A DNA stretch of 64,000 bases from Lactococcus sp. dk101 (GCF_009601055.1 NZ_WITI01000010.1:1-64000); one strand, 5' to 3'; shown: positions 1 to 9,539, counted from the first letter of the stretch. Notes: a model not told the origin generated them from the letters alone. Made by a program: numbers and translations.

Positions 1-137
1 TCGTGTGTTATAATGGTCTTGCATCTGAATCCTCTTCCTACTTGTGTTTCCCAATTCAAGTATAAGAAATTCAGATGCGTTTTGCTTACTTCAAGGTGGC
101 TAAACTAATTTTACAATTTACCATTTTCTAAATAAAC

Positions 138-193
138 TTAAAAAAAGCTGTCAGCTCAATCATTCAAAAAATTGAACGGTCAGTGCTGACAGA
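138..193 (-). terminator. Terminator after the aldose epimerase gene
   Basis: On the minus strand CTGTCAGC and GCTGACAG form the outer stem, an inner TTCAAT/ATTGA pairing fills the loop, and a T run follows. The 5' arm contains a one-mismatch copy (178-191) of the palindrome TGTCAGNNCTGACA that recurs across the window. Positions 1-137 hold no gene I can support. Confidence 0.75.
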
Positions 194-206
194 CTTCTTT
201 TTCAAA

Positions 207-1076
207 TTAGTGAATTGCAATCGTGTATTCGCAAGCGAATTCAGCGGCTGGCTCTAGCGTGTTAATTCCAAATTTCGTGCTAAGCTCTCCATCAGTCGCC
301 TCGTCGTCAGCAATGCCGCACCAAGGTTCGATACAAACAAAAGGTGCTTCAGCAGGATAAGGACTCCAAAGTCCAAAATAAGGCATATTTTTCCATGATA
401 CTGTAACGCCAGCATCATCAATTTGATTGGTCAAACTGATTTTCATTTCATCAGACGACGTGAAAACCAAGGCATCTTCGTTAAACAATTCCCGATTTAA
501 TGCAAATTCACTCACTTCTTTTTCAACTTTTTGGCTTAATTTCAAAGTACCCGTTGGTGGATCAAGTGGAATAAAAGTCCGTTTTTCCGCTGGCGAAATG
601 GTCAGTTTATAATCTTCAAAGCTTCCATTTTTCAAAGGCACATTGAAGGCTGGATGAGCACCCACGCCAAATGCCATTGTTTTCTCATCTTCATTCTTTA
701 ATTCATAGCGAACTTTAATCTGATTTTCATTTAATTCATAGGAAACGAGGAAAGTAAAACGAAATGGATAATGTTTCAAACTTTCATCTGAAGCCACCAG
801 TTCAAAAATAACCTTTTGTTTGTCAGAACTGACAAGCTTAAATTCATTGTCACGCGCAAAACCGTGACCGCCCATTTGATAGGTTTTTCCTTCCAACTGA
901 TACTGCCCATTTTTCAATTTTCCAACAATCGGAAATAGGACTGGTGCATGACGTGCCCAGTAAGCCTTATCTGCTTGCCATAAATACTCTGTGTCAGCTT
1001 TAAGAATGGAATGCATTTCCGCTCCAAAACTATCGACAGCAACCGTTAATAATTCATTTTCTAATGTTACTTTCAT
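207..1076 (-). CDS. Aldose 1-epimerase family protein (LacX-like)
   Basis: A 289-residue protein of the galactose mutarotase fold, close to the LacX branch found beside lactose/tagatose genes. Family members interconvert the alpha and beta anomers of sugars or sugar phosphates in the cytoplasm. Visible family segments are the N-terminal GAEMHSI strand, HAPVLFPIVGKL near residue 50, GHGFARDNEF with the conserved histidine near residue 70, GVGAHPAFNVP near residue 140 and FVCIEPWCG near residue 250. I start at the ATG at 1076 because AAGGAG lies seven bases upstream; the frame is open a little further to a TTG. No lac genes flank it, so the substrate is unknown. The gene carries one perfect copy of the window's palindrome at 821-834. 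Confidence 0.88.
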   Translation of the reverse strand: MKVTLENELLTVAVDSFGAEMHSILKADTEYLWQADKAYWARHAPVLFPIVGKLKNGQYQLEGKTYQMGGHGFARDNEFKLVSSDKQKVIFELVASDESLKHYPFRFTFLVSYELNENQIKVRYELKNEDEKTMAFGVGAHPAFNVPLKNGSFEDYKLTISPAEKRTFIPLDPPTGTLKLSQKVEKEVSEFALNRELFNEDALVFTSSDEMKISLTNQIDDAGVTVSWKNMPYFGLWSPYPAEAPFVCIEPWCGIADDEATDGELSTKFGINTLEPAAEFACEYTIAIH

Positions 1077-1256
1077 TATCAAGCTCCTTCAAATACCATT
1101 TATCATTATTATATCATTTTTAGCTCATGAACCCTTTATTTTATTCTAAAAAATGGTAAGGCTGATTTGTTCAATTTCAGTAAAAAGACCTTATTTTTCA
1201 CATTTTAATATAATAAATCTTATATTATATTTTTAAAAAAATAATTATTCAAAATT

Positions 1257-1285
1257 TTGACACAATCTATTATTTTTGTTACAAT
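1257..1285 (+). promoter_or_regulatory. Sigma-A promoter for the GtrA-like gene
   Basis: A perfect TTGACA at 1257-1262 is followed after exactly 17 bases by TACAAT at 1280-1285. Transcription would start about 35 bases before the GtrA-like gene. Confidence 0.75.
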
Positions 1286-1328
1286 TTTTATAATAAAGGA
1301 ATAATTAGAAATAAGTGGGGCTGGAGTT

Positions 1329-1727
1329 TTGGTCAGTAAATCCGTAGCTAGAGAAAGAAATCAAGTCGAATTGTATTTCATCTGGGGCGTTGTCACCGTT
1401 GCCGTAAATGTTTTCATTTTTTACATTTTAAAGTCCAAGCTGGGCATGAATTACCAACTTGCCAATTTCATTGACTGGGTCATTACCGTTCTCTTTTCAT
1501 TTGTTGTAAACAGAATTCTCGTTTTCAAATCAACATCTACACATGTTTTCACAGAACTTTTCTCATATACACTCACACGACTTTTCTCATTTTTCATTGA
1601 ACTGGTTCTTCTTTGGCTCTTTATTTCAGTCATTCAAAGCGGCTCAACAATCAGTAAAGTCATCGCTCACAGCGTCTCACTCGTCATCAATTATTTCCTT
1701 AGTAAACTCTTATTTAAAAAGGTTTGA
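1329..1727 (+). CDS. GtrA family membrane protein
   Basis: A 132-residue protein with four predicted membrane segments (about residues 18-35, 45-65, 75-97 and 105-128). The arrangement and motifs such as NFIDWVITVLFSFVVNRILVF match the GtrA family, small proteins thought to help move lipid-linked sugars across the membrane for wall or polysaccharide glycosylation. The start appears to be TTG at 1329 (MVSKS); GGAG lies very close upstream and GGGG a little further, so the start is not certain. No glycosyltransferase partner is adjacent, which is unusual because GtrA genes often sit next to one. It is a single-gene unit between a strong promoter and a bidirectional terminator. Confidence 0.8.
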   Translation: MVSKSVARERNQVELYFIWGVVTVAVNVFIFYILKSKLGMNYQLANFIDWVITVLFSFVVNRILVFKSTSTHVFTELFSYTLTRLFSFFIELVLLWLFISVIQSGSTISKVIAHSVSLVINYFLSKLLFKKV

Positions 1728-1751
1728 TGATTGGTTTGATTGTTATAAATA

Positions 1752-1783
1752 AAAAAAAGCATTGATTTCATCAATGCTTTTTA
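1752..1783. terminator. Bidirectional terminator between convergent genes
   Basis: GCATTGA-TTTCA-TCAATGC stem with an A run on the left and a T run on the right, so it can end both the GtrA-like gene and yhaM. Confidence 0.85.
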
Positions 1784-2722
1784 CATTCTTGGTTTATAGA
1801 AATTTCGGTTGCCGAGGGGCCAGATGCGTGGGCTGAATTCTCCTGGCTCTAGGCTGTTGATTGCTGTGGACATCATCATCATTGTAGCGTCCATCATGTC
1901 GATTTGGTGGATCATTTCTGCTTCCATCACTTGTGGACGTACTGGACTGCCGTACTCGAGTTCTCCATGATGACTGAGAAGGCAATGGCGGAGCAAGATG
2001 AGGTCTTCGTTATCATCGTCAAAATCGAGTTCTTGTGCCACTTTGCTAACTTCCTCATCAATCAATACAATGTGTCCCAGAAGGTTGCCTCGCAAGGTGT
2101 ATGTGGTATTTTCAACGCCTGAAAATTCAATACATTTTGCCATGTCATGCAAGAGACATCCTGCGAACATCAGGCTTTGATTGAGCTGCGGATAGACTTC
2201 GCAAACTTGTTCAGCAAGTCTTAACATGGTTGTCGTATGATAAGCAAGCCCGCCTTCAAAGGCATGGTGATTGGTCTTAGCCGCTGGATAAACATAAAAT
2301 TCTTGGTCGAATTTTTTCAGAATGGCTCGAACCACTCTGTTCCATACTGGATTTTCAATGCGAAAGACGATGGATTGAACATACTCACGCAACTCCGTTT
2401 CACTAACTGGTGATTTGGCTTTGAAATCTTTAGGTTGGTGCGGTTCACTGTCATTGGCCAATCGCATTTGAATTTTGTTTACTTGTGGCATGCCATTGTA
2501 CAACTCTTTTTGAGCCTTCATAAAAACAACACGGCCCGCTCTAAATTGTTCAACTGCTTTTGGATTAGCATCCCAAACATTTCCATTTATTGTGCCTGAA
2601 CGGTCTTGAAAACTCAAGGCAAGATATTCTTTTCCTGCTCGCGTCTGTCGAAGTTCAACGGATTTGATCAGGTAATAGCCTTCGAATGTTTGGTTGAGTT
2701 GTAAATTTTGAATCAGCGTCAT
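1781..2722 (-). CDS. yhaM: 3'-5' exoribonuclease YhaM
   Basis: A 313-residue homologue of YhaM/Cbf1, a 3'-to-5' exoribonuclease of Gram-positive bacteria involved in trimming RNA ends. The N-terminal OB-fold covers about residues 10-95 (GYYLIKSVELRQTRAGKEYLALSF). The C-terminal HD domain covers about 145-290, with the metal-binding motif LLHDMAKC near residue 190 and a second histidine cluster LLSHHGELEYG. I start at the ATG at 2722 because GGAGGG lies five bases before it; a longer frame has no ribosome site. It lies 27 bases downstream of rmuC on the same strand and probably shares its transcript. Confidence 0.92.
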   Translation of the reverse strand: MTLIQNLQLNQTFEGYYLIKSVELRQTRAGKEYLALSFQDRSGTINGNVWDANPKAVEQFRAGRVVFMKAQKELYNGMPQVNKIQMRLANDSEPHQPKDFKAKSPVSETELREYVQSIVFRIENPVWNRVVRAILKKFDQEFYVYPAAKTNHHAFEGGLAYHTTTMLRLAEQVCEVYPQLNQSLMFAGCLLHDMAKCIEFSGVENTTYTLRGNLLGHIVLIDEEVSKVAQELDFDDDNEDLILLRHCLLSHHGELEYGSPVRPQVMEAEMIHQIDMMDATMMMMSTAINSLEPGEFSPRIWPLGNRNFYKPRM

Positions 2723-2749
2723 GATATCCCTCCGGGGCAATTTGCCCGA

Positions 2750-4078
2750 TTAGTCGTTTTCGTCTTCTTCATAAAAACCTAGAAGGCTTTGGCTTGCTTG
2801 ATCATCAATACTATCAATATTTCTTAATTGACGGCTCATCACGTTTGTTCGTGTGGTGATCAATGTGTTAATTTCTTTTTCAGATTGTTGCAATCGTTCG
2901 TGTACCTTCTTCAATGATTTCTCGAATTTAGCAAATTCGGTCTTGACTGCACCGAGTAATTCGTAAACTTCTGAAGATTTTTGTTCAATCTGAAGTGTTT
3001 TAAATCCCATTTGAAGACTGTTAAGCACTGCTGTCATCGTTGTTGGACCAGTTACATTAACTTTATAGTCGCGTGAAATTTGTTCATAAAGGTCTGGATT
3101 GTTGACCACTTCCATGAACAAACCTTCTGTTGGTAAAAACATGACTGCAAAATCTGTTGTTTTTGGTGGCGCGATATATTTTTCTGAAATTGACTTGGCT
3201 TGTGATTTAACCGCAGAGAACAAGGCTTTTCGTGAGCTTTCAATCTCTTTGCTGTCATTACCTTCAAGCGCAGTCTGTAAGCGCTGATAGTCTTCCATTG
3301 GGAATTTTGAGTCAATTGGCAGCAACACTTCGCCGCCCTCGATTTTCCCTGGCATGACAACGGCATAATCGACAGCATTATTGCCTTGAATATTGACTTG
3401 TTCACGGTATTGACTGGCTGTAAAGATTTGCTCCAAAATACGCCCGAGCTGGATTTCACCGACAATCCCACGTGTTTTGACACCTGTCATTACTTTTTGA
3501 AGACTGTCCACGTCGCTTGCCAAATTTCGCATCTCTCCAAGGCCTTCTTCAACGTTTTTCAAGTGAAGTGTCACTTGTTCAAAACTTTGTGAAATTCGTT
3601 TGTTCAAGGTTTCTTGAAGTTTTTCGTCCACTGTTTCTTGGATTTGAGTCAGTTTTTTATCATTACTTTCTTGCAAATCTTTGAATTTATGGTCAAATTT
3701 TGATGTGATTGATTCTGTCAAAAGAGACAGATTTTCAGTCAATTTTTCAGTTGTTTCTGTCAGTCCTGATGAAATCTGTGATAATTTTTTCTCGTTTGAT
3801 TCTTGTAAATCTTTGAACTGATGGTCAAATTTTCCATTGATATTTTCTGTCAGTACTGACAGATTTTGATTGACATCATTGCTGACAGAACGCAGATTAC
3901 CTGACATTTCCTGTCGATTTTGACCAAGTTGTTGGTTCATATCCTGTCGCAATTCTGACAAGTTTTGGCTCAAATGATTGAGCTGATTTGTCGTGCCTTG
4001 CTGACCCGTTTTCTTGAAAAAATTTGCTAATCCTAATATTAAAATGAGAATAAGCAAAATGATCATTATTATTTCCAC
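2750..4078 (-). CDS. rmuC: RmuC family DNA recombination protein
   Basis: A 442-residue RmuC homologue. RmuC proteins limit inversions at short inverted repeats in E. coli, although their biochemistry is not well defined. The N-terminus is one membrane helix (about residues 5-22), followed by a long coiled-coil region (30-190) with near-repeats such as FDHQFKDLQESNEKKLSQI and FDHKFKDLQESNDKKLTQI. The nuclease-like RmuC core (about 200-390) includes GEIQLGRILEQ and LPIDSKFPMEDYQ. The likely start is GTG at 4078, six bases after GAGG; the next ATG is too far from it. A perfect copy of the window palindrome lies in the coiled-coil part at 3848-3861. Confidence 0.9.
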   Translation of the reverse strand: MEIIMIILLILILILGLANFFKKTGQQGTTNQLNHLSQNLSELRQDMNQQLGQNRQEMSGNLRSVSNDVNQNLSVLTENINGKFDHQFKDLQESNEKKLSQISSGLTETTEKLTENLSLLTESITSKFDHKFKDLQESNDKKLTQIQETVDEKLQETLNKRISQSFEQVTLHLKNVEEGLGEMRNLASDVDSLQKVMTGVKTRGIVGEIQLGRILEQIFTASQYREQVNIQGNNAVDYAVVMPGKIEGGEVLLPIDSKFPMEDYQRLQTALEGNDSKEIESSRKALFSAVKSQAKSISEKYIAPPKTTDFAVMFLPTEGLFMEVVNNPDLYEQISRDYKVNVTGPTTMTAVLNSLQMGFKTLQIEQKSSEVYELLGAVKTEFAKFEKSLKKVHERLQQSEKEINTLITTRTNVMSRQLRNIDSIDDQASQSLLGFYEEDEND

Positions 4079-4112
4079 ATTTTACCTCTTTGTTGATGAG
4101 TGATTGATCCGT

Positions 4113-4769
4113 TTAGTTCAACTGATCCTTCAATTTTTTAATGTTGTCCTCTACATTTCCTTTGAAGACAAAACTTCCTGCGACAAAAACATTAGCTCCT
4201 GCTGCTTTGGCCAAACTAATGGTTTCGTCAGTGATACCACCATCAACTTCGATTTCAAAGTTCAAGTTTTTAGCTTCACGAATGGCACTGAGTTCCGCTA
4301 CTTTTTCCATCGTTTCAGGAATGAATTTTTGACCACCAAAGCCTGGGTTAACTGTCATGACAAGAACCATATCGACCATCGAAAGCACGGGTTTAATCAA
4401 TTCCACAGATGTCCCCGGATTGATAACAACGCTCGCTTTCATGCCAGCATTTTTGATTTGTTGAAGGGTTCCGTGAAGATGAGGCGTTGATTCGACATGA
4501 ACCGACATGCTATCTGCACCCGCTTTTGCAAATTCAGTAATGTATTTTTCAGGATGTTCAACCATCATGTGACAGTCAAAAAAGAGATTTGTTTCTGGTC
4601 TCAAAGCAGCAACTACACCTGCTCCAAAGGTCAAATTATCCACAAAATGTCCGTCCATTATGTCAATATGGACAACTTCTGCGCCTGCTTGTTCGAGGCG
4701 TTTAACATCGCGTGTAAAATGACCGAAATCCGCCGATAAAATCGACGGTGCAATTTTATAATCCATCAT
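4113..4769 (-). CDS. rpe: Ribulose-phosphate 3-epimerase
   Basis: A full-length (218-residue) ribulose-5-phosphate 3-epimerase, a TIM-barrel enzyme that interconverts ribulose 5-phosphate and xylulose 5-phosphate in the pentose phosphate pathway. Diagnostic segments are IAPSILSADFGHF at the start, VHIDIMDGHFVDNLTFG with metal and catalytic residues, FDCHMMVEHPEKYI, VMTVNPGFGGQKF and FEIEVDGGITDET. Two ATG codons lie side by side (4769 and 4766), with GGAG about eight bases upstream of the first. It follows rsgA and a small membrane gene, the rsgA-rpe order seen in other Firmicutes. Confidence 0.97.
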   Translation of the reverse strand: MMDYKIAPSILSADFGHFTRDVKRLEQAGAEVVHIDIMDGHFVDNLTFGAGVVAALRPETNLFFDCHMMVEHPEKYITEFAKAGADSMSVHVESTPHLHGTLQQIKNAGMKASVVINPGTSVELIKPVLSMVDMVLVMTVNPGFGGQKFIPETMEKVAELSAIREAKNLNFEIEVDGGITDETISLAKAAGANVFVAGSFVFKGNVEDNIKKLKDQLN

Positions 4770-4793
4770 TAGTGTTTCTCCGTTAAATATAAT

Positions 4794-5012
4794 TTATTCT
4801 TTATCTTTTGTAATTCCGAAAAAGGCTTTGTTGAGCCAAATCAATCCAAAAATTGTCAATAAAACAAGGACAATAAAGAGAATGATTTGTACTGCTGTTG
4901 GCAGCTGTTTCTTAAAGAAAATCAGAAGGATCCAAAACAAAACAAGCACAAAAAAGCTCATTTCTTTTAGAATGATGTTGTCTTTAAACTTGTTTTTTTC
5001 TTTTTTTGGCAT
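4794..5012 (-). CDS. Small two-helix membrane protein, unknown function
   Basis: A 72-residue protein beginning [11 protein letters not shown], with two hydrophobic stretches (about residues 18-33 and 40-62) separated by a short basic turn. I choose the ATG at 5012 because GAGGG lies six bases before it; the longer open frame has no ribosome site. Its start overlaps the end of rsgA by 29 bases, so the two are probably translationally coupled, and rpe follows 24 bases later. I do not recognise a family. Confidence 0.65.
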   Translation of the reverse strand: MPKKEKNKFKDNIILKEMSFFVLVLFWILLIFFKKQLPTAVQIILFIVLVLLTIFGLIWLNKAFFGITKDKE

Positions 5013-5865
5013 AAGTTTCCCTCGTCTTGTTGATTTCTGACAAGAGTTGCAGATAATTGTCATAACGACTCTGCAAAATCTCTTGATTTTCGACTGCTAC
5101 TTTCACATCGCATTCAGGCTCGTGGGTATGCGTGCATTCTCGGAACTTGCAACCATGACTCATTTTGGCAATTTCTGGAAAAGCATTGTTCAAGTCAGGA
5201 AGATTATCAATCTCATAATCAAGGCTTGAAAAACCTGGTGTATCTGCGATAAGGCCTTCAGCAACATGGAAAAATTCGACATGACGGGTCGTATGACGTC
5301 CACGACCCAATTTTTCAGATGTTTCGCCTGTTTCCAAATCCATTTCTGGTGCAATTTTGTTGAGCAGGGTCGTTTTTCCGACCCCCGTTTGCCCCATAAA
5401 GACTGTTACTTTTCCTTTGAGTGCCTTGATGAGACTATCTGTATCAAAGAAAATTTCATAGCCAATTTTCTCATAATTTTCTTTGAAAGTTGTCATTTCT
5501 TGCAGGTCGTCCAATAAATCAAGTTTTGAAATATAAATCAAGGGTGTGATGCTTTTATTTTCCAAAAATGCTAAAAAACGATCCAATAAATTGAGGCTAA
5601 AGTTCGGACTAACCGTACTCATCACAACGACCGCTTGATCAATATTCGCAATGGCTGGTCTAATCAACTGGTTTTTACGACTTTCCATCTCAAGCACGTA
5701 ACCTTCAGAATTTTCTTCAGCCGAAAAACTGACAAAATCACCAACGACAGGCTTCATTCCTTTTTTTCTAAAATTGCCGCGGGCTCTTGTTTGATAAACA
5801 AGTCCGTCGGCTTCTACATAATAAAAACCCGCGAGAGATTTTACAATACGTCCATTTTTAATCAT
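4984..5865 (-). CDS. rsgA: Ribosome small subunit biogenesis GTPase RsgA
   Basis: A 293-residue circularly permuted GTPase that acts late in 30S subunit maturation. It has an N-terminal OB-fold (about residues 1-65), then the GTPase motifs in permuted order: ISKLD (G4) near residue 112, [14 protein letters not shown] (G1) near 165 and DTPGF (G3) near 215. The C-terminal zinc module is [14 protein letters not shown] near 245. The start ATG at 5865 has no ribosome site. Instead TATAAT ends six bases before it, which suggests a leaderless mRNA. It heads a unit with the small membrane gene and rpe. Confidence 0.95.
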   Translation of the reverse strand: MIKNGRIVKSLAGFYYVEADGLVYQTRARGNFRKKGMKPVVGDFVSFSAEENSEGYVLEMESRKNQLIRPAIANIDQAVVVMSTVSPNFSLNLLDRFLAFLENKSITPLIYISKLDLLDDLQEMTTFKENYEKIGYEIFFDTDSLIKALKGKVTVFMGQTGVGKTTLLNKIAPEMDLETGETSEKLGRGRHTTRHVEFFHVAEGLIADTPGFSSLDYEIDNLPDLNNAFPEIAKMSHGCKFRECTHTHEPECDVKVAVENQEILQSRYDNYLQLLSEINKTRETYAKKRKKQV

Positions 5866-5880
5866 GTCTCAATTATACCA
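5866..5880 (-). promoter_or_regulatory. Extended -10 promoter of rsgA, leaderless layout
   Basis: TGG followed by TATAAT at 5872-5877, then exactly six bases to ATG. A weak -35 (TTACAG) lies 17 bases upstream, inside the upstream gene's terminator hairpin. Transcription would begin at or next to the A of the start codon. Confidence 0.65.
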
Positions 5881-5906
5881 AAAAAAGGCTTAACTGTAAG
5901 CCTTTA
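5879..5906 (-). terminator. Terminator after the 3D-domain protein
   Basis: AAGGCTTA-CAG-TTAAGCCTT stem followed by eight T on the minus strand. The rsgA promoter overlaps its distal half. Confidence 0.8.
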
Positions 5907-5923
5907 TCTGTTTTTTACTGAAA

Positions 5924-7009
5924 TTAACTCAAAATTTTGATGGTCAGGTTTTTGACACCCCAAGCGGTTGCTTGAGCGACCGTAGGAAAATGCACATCAA
6001 TATGATTTCCAATGATGGCACCACCAGTATCACCAGCAATAGCTATCCCATAACCAGGAACTTCTAAGAGTGAACCTAGCGGAATAACGCTTGGATCAAC
6101 CGCCACACACATCGGATTGGTTCTTAAATCAATCCCCATTGCAGTTGTTGTTCCGACATTTTGCCAAGAATAAGCCGTCGCAAAAACACTTAAGGTCTTT
6201 CCACTTGTTGTCGTTGGCGTCGTTTGAGTCTGCGTTGACGTTGACGAATTGGTTGATGTCGTGCCTTGAGCGCTCGACGTACTGGTTACACTTGCTGATT
6301 TCTTAGCTGCTTGAGCCGCGGCTTCTGCCAATTTAGCTTGTTCCGCTAACTTAGCTTCACGCGCCTTTTGTTCGGCTGCTGCTTTTGCCTGCATTTCGAC
6401 TAAAAGTTGTTTATTAGAAGCAATTTTTGTTTGCAAATCACTGATATTGCTTTGCATATTTTTTACTTCTGCTTGGTAACTTTTTTGGCTGGCTTCCATT
6501 TTTGCTGTGGTCTGTTCAAGTTCAGACTTCATTGACTTTAAAGAATCCTGCGTCTTTTTAAGTTCGTTGACTTGCGCAGCTTCTGCTGAAGCGACGATAT
6601 TAAAATTAGTCAAGCGTTGAATCAAAGTCGTCAAGTTATTTGACGAAAGAAAAATGTCAATATAAGATTGTGTGAACCCACCGCTGGATTGCAAATCGCG
6701 CATTTGGTGACCAATTGTTGTTTCAAGACTGGCTTGATCCTTTTCAGATTGAGCAATCTTAGCTACCAGCTTTTGAATATCAGCTTTACTTTTTGTCACT
6801 TCCTCTTGAGATTGGCTCGCCTTTTCATAAAGTGAATTAACCTGAGATAGTTCAAAATTTAATTGCTGCTGAAAGCTCGTAATCTGCTGATTTACACTTG
6901 ATTGGGTCGTCTCTGCTTTTGTCATTACTGACAGCCCAAAAGTCATCATCGCAGTACACGCAACCACAATTGATTTTTTCATGAACGTTATCGATTTCAT
7001 ATTCTTCAT
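5924..7009 (-). CDS. Secreted coiled-coil protein with C-terminal 3D domain
   Basis: A 361-residue exported protein. It has a signal peptide (MKKSIVVACTAMM...TKAETT, cleavage near residue 32), a long coiled coil (about 40-225, like the N-terminal part of PcsB/CwlO hydrolases), a Ser/Thr-rich linker (235-270), then a 3D domain (about 272-361: FATAYS, VAVDPSVIPLGS, GDTGGAIIGNHIDVHF). The 3D fold resembles the MltA lytic transglycosylase core, so a role in peptidoglycan remodelling is likely but not proven. The first ATG has no ribosome site; an extended -10 (TGT then TAAAAT) ends eight bases upstream, so this mRNA may also have almost no leader. Later ATGs at codons 4 and 10 are alternative starts. 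Confidence 0.85.
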   Translation of the reverse strand: MKNMKSITFMKKSIVVACTAMMTFGLSVMTKAETTQSSVNQQITSFQQQLNFELSQVNSLYEKASQSQEEVTKSKADIQKLVAKIAQSEKDQASLETTIGHQMRDLQSSGGFTQSYIDIFLSSNNLTTLIQRLTNFNIVASAEAAQVNELKKTQDSLKSMKSELEQTTAKMEASQKSYQAEVKNMQSNISDLQTKIASNKQLLVEMQAKAAAEQKAREAKLAEQAKLAEAAAQAAKKSASVTSTSSAQGTTSTNSSTSTQTQTTPTTTSGKTLSVFATAYSWQNVGTTTAMGIDLRTNPMCVAVDPSVIPLGSLLEVPGYGIAIAGDTGGAIIGNHIDVHFPTVAQATAWGVKNLTIKILS

Positions 7010-7094
7010 ATTACACTATTTTAACATATAAAGCTTCATTTAAGTTAACATTATCATGAAAAATATTACGTAAAAATTACTGATTTTTCGAAAT

Positions 7095-7139
7095 AAAAAA
7101 TGAATATTCATTTTTTTCAATTGAATACTCATTTTATTT
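7095..7139 (-). terminator. Terminator of pheT
   Basis: Long AT-rich stem AATGAGTATTCA with TGAATATTCATT, followed by a T run on the minus strand, just after the pheT stop codon. Confidence 0.7.
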
Positions 7140-7145
7140 TGTCTA

Positions 7146-9539
7146 TTAACGAATTTCGACATCGAGTGCTTCGACCAAATGTTTTGAAATTTTATTCATG
7201 GCAGCTGTGATTTCTTCGTCTGTCATCGTATTTTCAAGCGGTTGGAATGTCAAGCTATATGCCATTGATTTCTTTCCTGCAGGTAAGTTGATTCCTTCAT
7301 AGATGTCGAACAATTCAACTTTAGTCAAAGTCTTAACCTTGCTGCTTTCGATTGTATCTACGATTTGGGCATGCGTCTTATCTGCGTCAATCAAGAGCGC
7401 AATGTCGCGAGTTACAGCTTGGACTTTTGGAATGTCAGTAAATACTGTTTGCGCAGGTGCAAGCTCAAGCAAGCGTGCCATATCAAGCGTTCCAACATAA
7501 GTTTCTTTGATATCATAAGCTTTGGCTGTCGCTGGGTGAACCTGTCCAACAAAACCGACTGTAGTGTCACCAATGACAATCTTAGCTGTCCGACCTGGGT
7601 GCATTTCTTTGATGCCATTGTATGCTTCAAAGCGAACATTTGAATAAGTCGCAAGCAAGTTTTCAACGACTGCTTTGGCATGGTAGAAATCAACAGGAAC
7701 AGCTGCGTTTGCGTATGATTTTGAAACAACATTTCCAGTAATGGCAAAGGCACAGGCTGGCAATTCACGTGGGCGAATGTCTTCTTCAGTCAAGAAAATA
7801 TTGGCGATTTCGTAAATGGCAAGATCCGTATTTTTACGGTTCTTGTTGTAATTAATGATGTCAAGAAGTCCTGAGATCATGTTGACACGCAAAGTTGAGC
7901 GGTCTTCAGTCATTGGCATCATGAGAGACGTTGTTTTCCAATCTCCTTCAACAAACTCAACTGCTTTTTCTGGTGTTGTCAAACTATAACCAATCACTTC
8001 TGATAAGCCAGAAGCTTCAAAATTCGTACGAACTTGACGACGGAATTTTTGCATGGCTGTCAGTTCACCCGCTTCAGCTCCAGCAGGAAGTGTACTTGGC
8101 AAATTGTCATAACCGTAGATACGTGCCACTTCTTCTACCAAATCTGCTTCAATGCTGATGTCCCAACGACGAGATGGAATTTCAACAGTGAACAGCTCAC
8201 CGTCAACGCTGACAGTAAAGCCAAGTTGTTTAAATATTTTTTCAACCACTTCAAGACTCAATTCTGTTCCCAAAGCAGCATTAACACGGCTCAAGCTGAT
8301 ACTTGTGACTACTGGTTGAGGTTTGTAATCATTGCTTTCAACCACACCTTTGAGCACTTGTCCTCCTGCGAGTTCTGCAATCATTGCAGCCGCAAAATCA
8401 AGGGCTTCAGTCACAGTTCCTTCATTGATCCCTTTTTCAAAGCGACTTGACGCTTCACTACGAAGAGCAAATTTTTGAGACGTTTTACGGATTGAAATGC
8501 CTTCAAAAATCGCAGCCTCAAGGGCAACTGTTGTTGTTTCATTTGTGATTTCGCTGTCCAAGCCACCCATAATTCCTGCAAGAGCAACTGGTTTTCCGTT
8601 AGCAGTGATGGCAATGTCATCAGAAGTCAATTCACGTTCAACACCATCTAAAGTTGTCAATTTTTCACCATTTTCAGCTTGACGAACAAGAATTTCGCTT
8701 GACCCAAATTTGTCAAAATCAAAACTATGCAAGGGTTGTCCATAATACATCAAGATAAAATTCGTCACGTCAACTACGTTGTTGATTGGACGCACGCCCG
8801 CATTCATCAAGCGTGTTTGCAACCAAAGTGGACTTGGTGCAATTTTCACGCCTTCGATGACACGAATTTTGTATGTTGGCACTTTGTCAGTACTGACAGT
8901 GACTGAAATCTTGTCTGCTGTTGCTTTTTCGATTTCGGTCAGTGCTTTTGTAGGAAAATTGACTGGCAAGCCGTAAATGGCTCCCACTTCATGTGCAGCA
9001 CCGCGCATTGACAAAGCATCTGCACGGTTTGGTGTGATTGACAATTCAATGATGTCGTCGTCCATGTCAAGATATGGGAAGATTGACTCTCCAACGACTG
9101 CATCAGCTGGCATTTCAAAAATTCCGTCTTCATGTTTCATTGGATTGATTTTTTCATCAATGCCAAGTTCATCGAGTGCGCAAAGCATTCCGAGGCTCTC
9201 AACACCACGAATTTTACCTTTTTTGATTTTGTAATTATCAGCGATACGTGCACCAACAAGAGCAGTGATTGTTTTCATGCCAACACGAACATTGTCTGCA
9301 CCACAAACGATTTGCAAAGGTTCGCTGTCTCCAACGTTGACTTTCGTAATGTGCAAATGTGTCTCAGGAATATCTTCACTTGAGACAATTTCACCAACGA
9401 CCAATTTTGACAAGCCTTCGGCTGCATTTGTTACACCTTCGACTTCAATCCCAGTCGTTGACATTTTATATTCCAAATCGGCAGCAGTTGCTGTCAGTTC
9501 TGGAACAAGTTCTTTTAACCATTTATAACTTACTAACAT
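7146..9539 (-). CDS. pheT: Phenylalanine-tRNA ligase beta subunit
   Basis: A 797-residue PheT of normal length. With PheS it forms the tetramer that charges tRNA-Phe. Domains in order: tRNA-binding (EMAP-like) fold at about residues 40-150 (VVGEIVSSEDIPETHLHITKVNVG), B3/B4 editing domain at about 210-385, B5 domain at about 405-475, catalytic-like core at about 490-690 (EARIYGYDNLPSTLP, then MPMTEDRSTLRVNMISGLL) and FDX-ACB anticodon-binding domain at 704-797 (DIPKVQAVTRDIALLID). It follows pheS by about 130 bases and shares its T-box control. A perfect window palindrome lies inside the gene at 8885-8898 and encodes VSTDK. Confidence 0.97.
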   Translation of the reverse strand: MLVSYKWLKELVPELTATAADLEYKMSTTGIEVEGVTNAAEGLSKLVVGEIVSSEDIPETHLHITKVNVGDSEPLQIVCGADNVRVGMKTITALVGARIADNYKIKKGKIRGVESLGMLCALDELGIDEKINPMKHEDGIFEMPADAVVGESIFPYLDMDDDIIELSITPNRADALSMRGAAHEVGAIYGLPVNFPTKALTEIEKATADKISVTVSTDKVPTYKIRVIEGVKIAPSPLWLQTRLMNAGVRPINNVVDVTNFILMYYGQPLHSFDFDKFGSSEILVRQAENGEKLTTLDGVERELTSDDIAITANGKPVALAGIMGGLDSEITNETTTVALEAAIFEGISIRKTSQKFALRSEASSRFEKGINEGTVTEALDFAAAMIAELAGGQVLKGVVESNDYKPQPVVTSISLSRVNAALGTELSLEVVEKIFKQLGFTVSVDGELFTVEIPSRRWDISIEADLVEEVARIYGYDNLPSTLPAGAEAGELTAMQKFRRQVRTNFEASGLSEVIGYSLTTPEKAVEFVEGDWKTTSLMMPMTEDRSTLRVNMISGLLDIINYNKNRKNTDLAIYEIANIFLTEEDIRPRELPACAFAITGNVVSKSYANAAVPVDFYHAKAVVENLLATYSNVRFEAYNGIKEMHPGRTAKIVIGDTTVGFVGQVHPATAKAYDIKETYVGTLDMARLLELAPAQTVFTDIPKVQAVTRDIALLIDADKTHAQIVDTIESSKVKTLTKVELFDIYEGINLPAGKKSMAYSLTFQPLENTMTDEEITAAMNKISKHLVEALDVEIR

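Noticed and set aside
4104-4490. Plus-strand reading frame opposite rpe
   Set aside because: It lies fully antisense to a well-recognised enzyme, has no ribosome site and shows no protein-like features.
8034-8450. Plus-strand reading frame opposite pheT
   Set aside because: A shadow of PheT codon usage; no promoter or ribosome site.
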